Shown here: piece by piece, positions 59,201 to 64,000 of the stretch
Layout of the letters: each line of letters begins with the position of its first letter
Position numbering within the stretch: the first letter of the stretch is position 1
NCBI GenBank assembly: GCA_951799425.1
Contig: OX637403.1
Span: forward strand, 29,552,811 to 29,616,810
Direction of reading: 5' to 3'
DNA length: 64,000 nucleotides
From: Ilex aquifolium
Taxonomy: Eukaryota; Streptophyta; Magnoliopsida; Aquifoliales; Aquifoliaceae
The notes under the pieces: model-generated
The model's database searches: none
What the model was told of the DNA's origin: nothing
The model's input: only the letters and a program-made list of their open reading frames with translations
Position numbers and translations under genes: made by a program

Positions 59201-59747
59201 CAGACCTCAAGTCAACCAACTTGGCTAGGAAAAGTATCGCCACCTCTTTTTTTTTTTTAATTTATTTATTTTTTTGGTGGGTGGCATATAATTTTTTTTT
59301 TTAAATCTCTTTAACAATTACTAAAAAAAATTGAAGTTAAATCCAAGGGAATTACCTCCCTCAAAACTAATCCTAATTCTTTTCGGGAGGTAATTCCCAT
59401 TCCAAGAAGTGTTGTACGCACCGACCTCTTGTTATGTGCAATGGTTAAATCAAGACTCACATAGTTAGTAAGGAGTTGAACCCACACCTAAGGCTTGGAT
59501 AGAGTTCCTCTAGTCAATGGAGACTCGTCTTACTAACCAAATTATGCCGACACCTAAGAGACTGGCCCCAAAAAAATTATCAAATTTCGATCTCAAAATG
59601 TCTGAATTTACAGTTCGTCCCTATTTTCACATAATTTACCAAATTATATGGTGAATTTTAAAATTGAAGAATAATTAGACTGCATTACAATTTACAAGTC
59701 TTGGATTTGAATTTTATTTTTTTAACCTATTAATGATTTAATTATAT

Positions 59748-59851
59748 AATTTTTTTTTTTTGAGATGGGGAAGGGAGTTTCAACCTTTAATCTCAACAAG
59801 ACAAAACTTTCACAAGATATTGAATACCATTTGACCAAAGACTCATTGGTT
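59748..59851 (-). mobile_element. Short SINE, 104 bp, with perfect 15-bp duplication
   Basis: ATGATTTAATTATAT at 59733-59747 and 59852-59866, identical. On the minus strand it has an A-box-like TTTGGTCAAATGGTA, a B-box-like AAAGGTTGAAACTCC and an A-tail (T run 59750-59762). The paralogous site in unit 0 (about 46374-46390) is a single, uninterrupted copy of the target sequence. Confidence 0.85.
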
Positions 59852-59891
59852 ATGATTTAATTATATTGGAAAAAGGTTTACAGTTGAAAAC

Positions 59892-60673
59892 TGGAGGGAC
59901 TCAAGGCGGCTCAGCAGACCCCAAGGCGACACGTGTACAGGCGTAGCTGTTATGAAGCCGTGGAGCCGATGCCGAGGATTGGAGCCGACTCCGAGCAATG
60001 AGCCAGTGCCAACAATGAGGGGGAGAGCCGACGAAGGAGCGTGGTTTCGTGGAGACGAGTATAAACTTCTGACACCAGCAATTAATGCGATGTGACCCAG
60101 CATTTATGGAGACGTGAGTGACTTGGACATAGCATTTAATGAGTCTTTGCACCCTCGAAGACCCAAACTGACAGTCATGAGTTGATGCATTAATGGCTAT
60201 GACGCCGAGTGCAGAAGTAGGGGGTGCTTGCCCCCTAGACGCCGACTACTCGGGTGTAGGTGTCAGACGCAGTTCATAGGCACTTGAGTACTCGGGGGTA
60301 GCTGGAGGTTATCGGCGTGGCCCCGAGGGCTAATTCCATCCCCCGAGCATTGATGACACGGGAACCCAGGTAGGAATCACTCATGGCGCATGGGTAATTG
60401 AAAAGGACATTGAATGCTGAGATGACCTTTGTGTTAGAGCAATCATTTCTAGTCCAGGTATAAATACCCCTCAGAAAAATGAACAAAGGTACGAAAAACT
60501 CAAACCAGAACTTATGGAATTGAGCTCCATCCTCCCACTCTTACTGACTTAAGCTTCGGAGGGGATAAGTCGGGCGTGTGCCTGGCTCCCTTTTTCCTAA
60601 CCTTGTGGTTGTTTCAGGGTTCGCCAACAGCTCAATCGCTATCTCATATTGATTGCAGGAATTATCCCGTGCA
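59892..60673 (+). mobile_element. Solo LTR, 782 bp
   Basis: Perfect 5-bp duplication AAAAC at 59887-59891 and 60674-60678. The insert starts TGGAGGGACT and ends CCCGTGCA (TG...CA). It has a TATA box (TATAAATA, 60459-60466) on the plus strand. It is GC-rich relative to the surrounding array and unrelated to the solo LTR at 54721. No internal retrotransposon sequence remains, consistent with LTR-LTR recombination. Confidence 0.9.
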
Positions 60674-61568
60674 AAAACAAATTGGATATTAACATCTATA
60701 TGGTTTGTATCAAGTGAAAAAAAAAGGGTATAGAATGGTTCAATGATAGATTCACCATATGGTTTAATTTATCAAAACTAAACTATTCCTTCCATGACAT
60801 CTAACTCTTTCTGGCTTCCATGGCTGCTTTCTGCTGAAGTTCTTTATCATATTTTCAAAGCAGAACTGAAGCTCTACAGGAACAACATCTCACCTGTTCA
60901 ATTCTCAACTCATGCAAAGAAAATTCTGCTCAGCAAAATGATGAAATTAGTGCAATTATACAAATCTATATTATTTACGTGTGGATGGATCTTCTTGGGT
61001 GGTGGTTCTGGTGTTTGGTAGATTGTGTGTTTTTGTACAAGATATTACTTCTTGCTTTGGTTTGGGAAAGACTTGGCTTTGAAAACACATCTATTTTTTT
61101 TTTCAACGGTGAAGTGTGAATGTGTGATCGGATTAACTTACACATACCTCGACTAATCTCTTTCCCGGTTCAATCAAAGGTAGGTTACCCACGCCGATAC
61201 TAAGGTATTCATGCGAGATAAATCCTCCTGATCTGACCCAAAAGAATTGCCAAACTTTAAACTAAGAATGTCTAGATTTATAGTTCATCTATATTATCAC
61301 TTGAGTTAGTTTGAGGTTAACATATCTATTTGTTTAGCTCTCAAAGCTGGCATTATGTGCCTCATTTTTATCCAAACACCTACTTTTCAATCACTTGTAC
61401 ATTATCTTCTTGCTCTTGTTGAAAAAAAAATAATAATTACAAAAATCTATGACAAAAAAAACTTATAGATGTAAGATAATCAATGATCTTCTATTGGGTC
61501 AAGGAAATTTAGAGTCTATTGGGTCAAGCAATGATCTTCTGTCATTGACATTAAATGTGAATGACTAA

Positions 61569-61995
61569 GGTGGCGTTTGGTAACTGGCCGTTTTTGTTTT
61601 TTTTCCGTTTTTGTTTTCATTTTATGGCTAAAAAAAAAACAAAAATACGTTTGGTGATTGTTTTTATTTTTTTTTTAACATCCCCGTTTTAAAAACAAGG
61701 CTAAAATATGGAAACATCTAAAATGATGTTTTTGAAAACATCCAAAAAAGAAACACGCGCAAAGTTTTAATGAGGTCTTGGCTTCAATCCTCCATAGCAA
61801 CAAAAATCATCCTTTTTTTTGCTTGGGTATAAAAGGCCCATCTCTTTCACCCCTCTATGGCTTCTCTTTTTGCCCTCTCTGTCTCTCGATGCCGAAGACG
61901 AAGACGAAGGATCACTCCACCCCTCTCTGTTGCCATCGCCATCGCCATCGCCAATCGCTGCGAAGGATTACTCCATCTCGGTCTCTCTCGACTCA

Positions 61996-62027
<32 letters not shown>

Positions 62028-62641
62028 CCCTTCTCTGATGGTTTTGCTGGGGATTTCGGTGGTTGTGGTGGTGGGGGTGGGTTTCGATGGTGGGGGTGGG
62101 TTGTGGGTTTCGATTGTTGGGGTTGGGGGTTTCGATGTTAGGGGTTGGATTGGGGGTGGTGGGATTGGGGTTGGGTTTCGGTGGTTATGGTTGTGGTGGT
62201 GGATTTCGGTGGTTGTGGTGACTCTGCCACAGTGGTGGGGTTTCGGTGGTGGTTTGGGGTGGGTTGGGGGTGGGTTTTGGTGGTGGGTTTCAGTGGTGGG
62301 GGTGGGTTTCGGCGGGTGGAGTTGGGTGGTCAGTGGGGGTTGGGTGGTGGTTTTGGGTGGTTAGTGGGGGTTGGGGGTGGGTTTCGTTGGGTGGGGTTGG
62401 GTGGTCAGTGGGGTTGGGTGGTGGTTTTGGGTGGTCAGTGGGGGTTGGGTGGTGGTTTTGGTTGGTGAATTTTTGGTATAATACCAAATAAGTTTTTTAT
62501 TTTTGTTTTCACAATTTTTTAAATATAAATGACTACCAAGCATGTTTTATATTTTTAATTTTTATCACCAAAAAAACAAAATTTAGTTTTGTTTTTTTTA
62601 TCAAAAAAAACATAAAAACGAAAACGTTACCAAACGCACCC
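61569..62641. mobile_element. Harbinger-like element, 1073 bp, with internal TATA and G-rich repeats
   Basis: Target TAA is duplicated at 61566-61568 and 62642-62644. Inverted termini: left GGTGGCGTTTGGTAAC, right-end complement GGGTGCGTTTGGTAAC, 14 of 16. A 3-bp TAA/TTA duplication and GG...GTTTGG ends fit PIF/Harbinger MITEs. The empty site appears in paralogues at about 53865 and 57325. Inside: a TATA box (61828-61836, TATAAAAGG), then an ATG at 61857, a CGAAGACGAAG stretch, a (CT)n run and the G-rich repeats. A CTAAG 5-bp reading of the duplication is also possible. Confidence 0.75.
62040..62470 (+). repeat. G-rich minisatellite inside the Harbinger-like element
   Basis: Variants of GTGGTTTTGGGTGGTCAGTG and GGGGTTGGGTGGTG repeat irregularly over about 430 bp, with almost no C on the plus strand. 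Open in several frames as an artefact of composition (Gly/Trp/Val-rich or, antisense, Pro/His/Thr-rich). Many runs of three or more G could form G-quadruplexes. Confidence 0.85.
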
Positions 62642-63775
62642 TAAGTTTTTCTTAGATAGTTGTTTAGAAATTGAGGTGGTTGTTTCTTCTTAGACCAAAA
62701 AAATAAAAGAGGAAAGAAAAAGTGAGGATTACAAACTAGGGAAATAAAAACACTCGCAAGTGATAATGAGGAATGGCAAATGTGGAGTACGATGGCAAAT
62801 GTAGAGTCCATTGGGTTAAGCAATGATCTTTTGTCATTGACATTAAATGCGAAGAATAAGTTTTTCAATGTTGTTTGAAATTTGAGATGATTGTTTCTTC
62901 TTCAACCAAAAAAATAAAAGAGTTAAAAAAAGGGGAGATTACAGACTAGAGAAATAAAAACACTATTCCTAACATGTGCTTAACTCTATATTATTTTTAT
63001 AATTATGAATTTATTTAAATAAAAATTTAGTTAATGTGTGTGATTTTCACATGTGAAGAAATTATTTAATAACACCATGGACTGACAAATGTTATTGTCC
63101 CTGCATTGCACGGGGTACTACTAGTTGAACAAAAAAAAAATTGTATTATTGAGACTTAAAAAATTAAAAAGAATGGAGAAGTCCTCCATTGAATTGAATG
63201 GAGTGAGACAGACAGGTTCGTAAATGGCCGAATTATCATGAAGAAGAGCGGCCCCACCCTGAAACAAAGATGTATGTACATATAGATGATTCTTCCATGA
63301 AAGTGTTGGCTGCCCAAAACACACGTCGACTTTCTGATGTACTTTGCCGGCAATGTAAAATTATTTGACGTGTGAATCACTCCGGTGGAAGACCTCAAGT
63401 CAACCAACTTGACTAGGAAAAGTATCGGTACCTCTTTTATTTTATTTTTTTAATTTTTTTGGTGGGCGGCGTTTAATTTTTTTTTTTTTAAATCTCTTTA
63501 ACATTACAAAAAAAAAAAAAAAAAGGTTAACTCCAAGGGAATTACCTCTCCCTCAAAACTAATCCTAGCTCCTTTCGGGAGGTAATTCTCATTCCGAGAA
63601 GTGTTGTACGTATCGGCCTCTTAATATGTGCAATGGTTAAATCAGGACTCACATAGTTAGTAGGGAGTTGAACCCACACCTAAGGCTTGGATAGAGTTCC
63701 TCCAATCAATGGAGACTCGTCCTACTAACCAAACTGTACCGACGCCTAAGTGACTGGCCCCAAAAAAATTATGCA

Positions 63776-64000
63776 AAGAAAATTCTGCTCAGCAAAATGA
63801 TGAAATTAGTGCAATTATACAAATCTATGTTATTTACGTGTGGATGGATCTTCTTGGGTGGTAGTTCGGGTGTTTGGTAGATTGTGTGTTTATGTACAAG
63901 ATATTACTTCTTGCTTTGGTTTAGAAAAGACTTGACTTTGAAAGCACATCTATTTTTTTTTTCAATGATTAGTTCAGGTCTGTTTACACACATCTCGGCT
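63776..64000. repeat. Array unit 4, start only
   Basis: Begins AAATTCTGCTCAGCAAAATG at about 63780 with the same junction as unit 1 to unit 2, continues TATTTACGTGTGGATGGATC and the GATTGTGTG...AAGATATTAC segment, and runs off the window. It shows that the array continues to the right. Confidence 0.75.

Larger units (their letters stand above)
56216..60770. repeat. Array unit 2
   Basis: Third copy. It starts with AAAATTCTGCTCAGCAAAAT (about 56225), runs through block 2 (222-bp repeats at 58005 and 58228, Helitron-like terminus at 58549-58552) and block 3 to 59886. It is the fullest version of the block 3 end, matching unit 0 up to 46440. A 104-bp SINE and a solo LTR were inserted in it. No gene is present. 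Confidence 0.78.
60771..63775. repeat. Array unit 3
   Basis: Fourth copy. It starts with the ACTAAACTATTCCTTCCATG segment shared with 52275. Block 2 is shortened: one 222-bp repeat and part of another, with a 1.07-kb insertion at 61569. Block 3 follows from 63170. Sequence between 63150 and 63170 joins the Helitron-like terminus flank directly to block 3, skipping about 600 bp present in units 0-2 (deletion). No gene is supported. Confidence 0.75.

Noticed and set aside
60794-61021. 75-codon frame in unit 3 (LSAEVLYHIF...GGGSGVW)
   Set aside because: The copy in unit 1 (from 52300) has a two-base difference that breaks the frame, so the reading is not conserved.
61819-62491. Gly/Trp/Val-rich or Pro/His-rich proteins in the Harbinger-like element
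   Set aside because: Several frames on both strands are open because C is nearly absent from one strand; there is no conserved domain.

Overview
This is eudicot nuclear DNA. The signs are intron-rich genes with AT-rich introns, GT-AG splice sites, plant-specific gene types (a mitochondrial small heat shock protein, an OWL1-type J protein, a plant-sized PRMT7) and a dense load of plant transposable elements (hAT, Mutator-like, Harbinger-like, Helitron-like, SINE, LINE, solo LTRs). I cannot name the species. No operons, CRISPR arrays or convincing tRNA/rRNA genes are present.

Left two thirds (about 1.4-41.0 kb) is gene-rich. In order: a two-finger U1/matrin-type zinc-finger protein with an RGG-rich segment (+, probably 5'-partial here); PEX19, the farnesylated peroxisomal membrane-protein chaperone (+, 5 exons, 245 aa); a DNAJC11/OWL1-type J protein (+, 13 exons, 540 aa); PRMT7 (-, 14 exons, 742 aa), convergent with OWL1; HINT3, a histidine-triad protein (+, 6 exons, 148 aa), divergent from PRMT7; then a cluster of three mitochondrial-type small heat shock loci (+): an intact HSP23.6-like gene, a broken copy, and a divergent intact 174-aa paralogue. 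I assembled exons by hand; all phases close.

Right third (about 41.2-64.0 kb) is a repeat-dominated array. A compound unit of about 4-5 kb occurs once on the left (41.2-46.4 kb), three more times in a row (51.4-56.2, 56.2-60.8, 60.8-63.8 kb), and begins again at the window edge. The one intact gene there, an intronless 751-aa multi-pass membrane protein of unknown function (48.7-51.0 kb), lies between the first and second units. Because units are paralogous, one unit supplies the empty site for insertions in another. This dates two hAT elements, two solo LTRs, a 104-bp SINE and a 1.07-kb Harbinger-like element, each with its own target-site duplication.

Most notable points: two Mutator-like elements end only 120-195 bp upstream of the start codons of HINT3 and OWL1, so those promoters probably lie partly in transposon DNA; two introns appear to use GC donors; a near-perfect 48-bp inverted repeat records a fold-back template switch; and the Harbinger-like element carries a TATA box, a pyrimidine-rich leader and a G-rich minisatellite. 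The functional genes are individually conventional and I see no pathway linking them beyond the small heat shock cluster.
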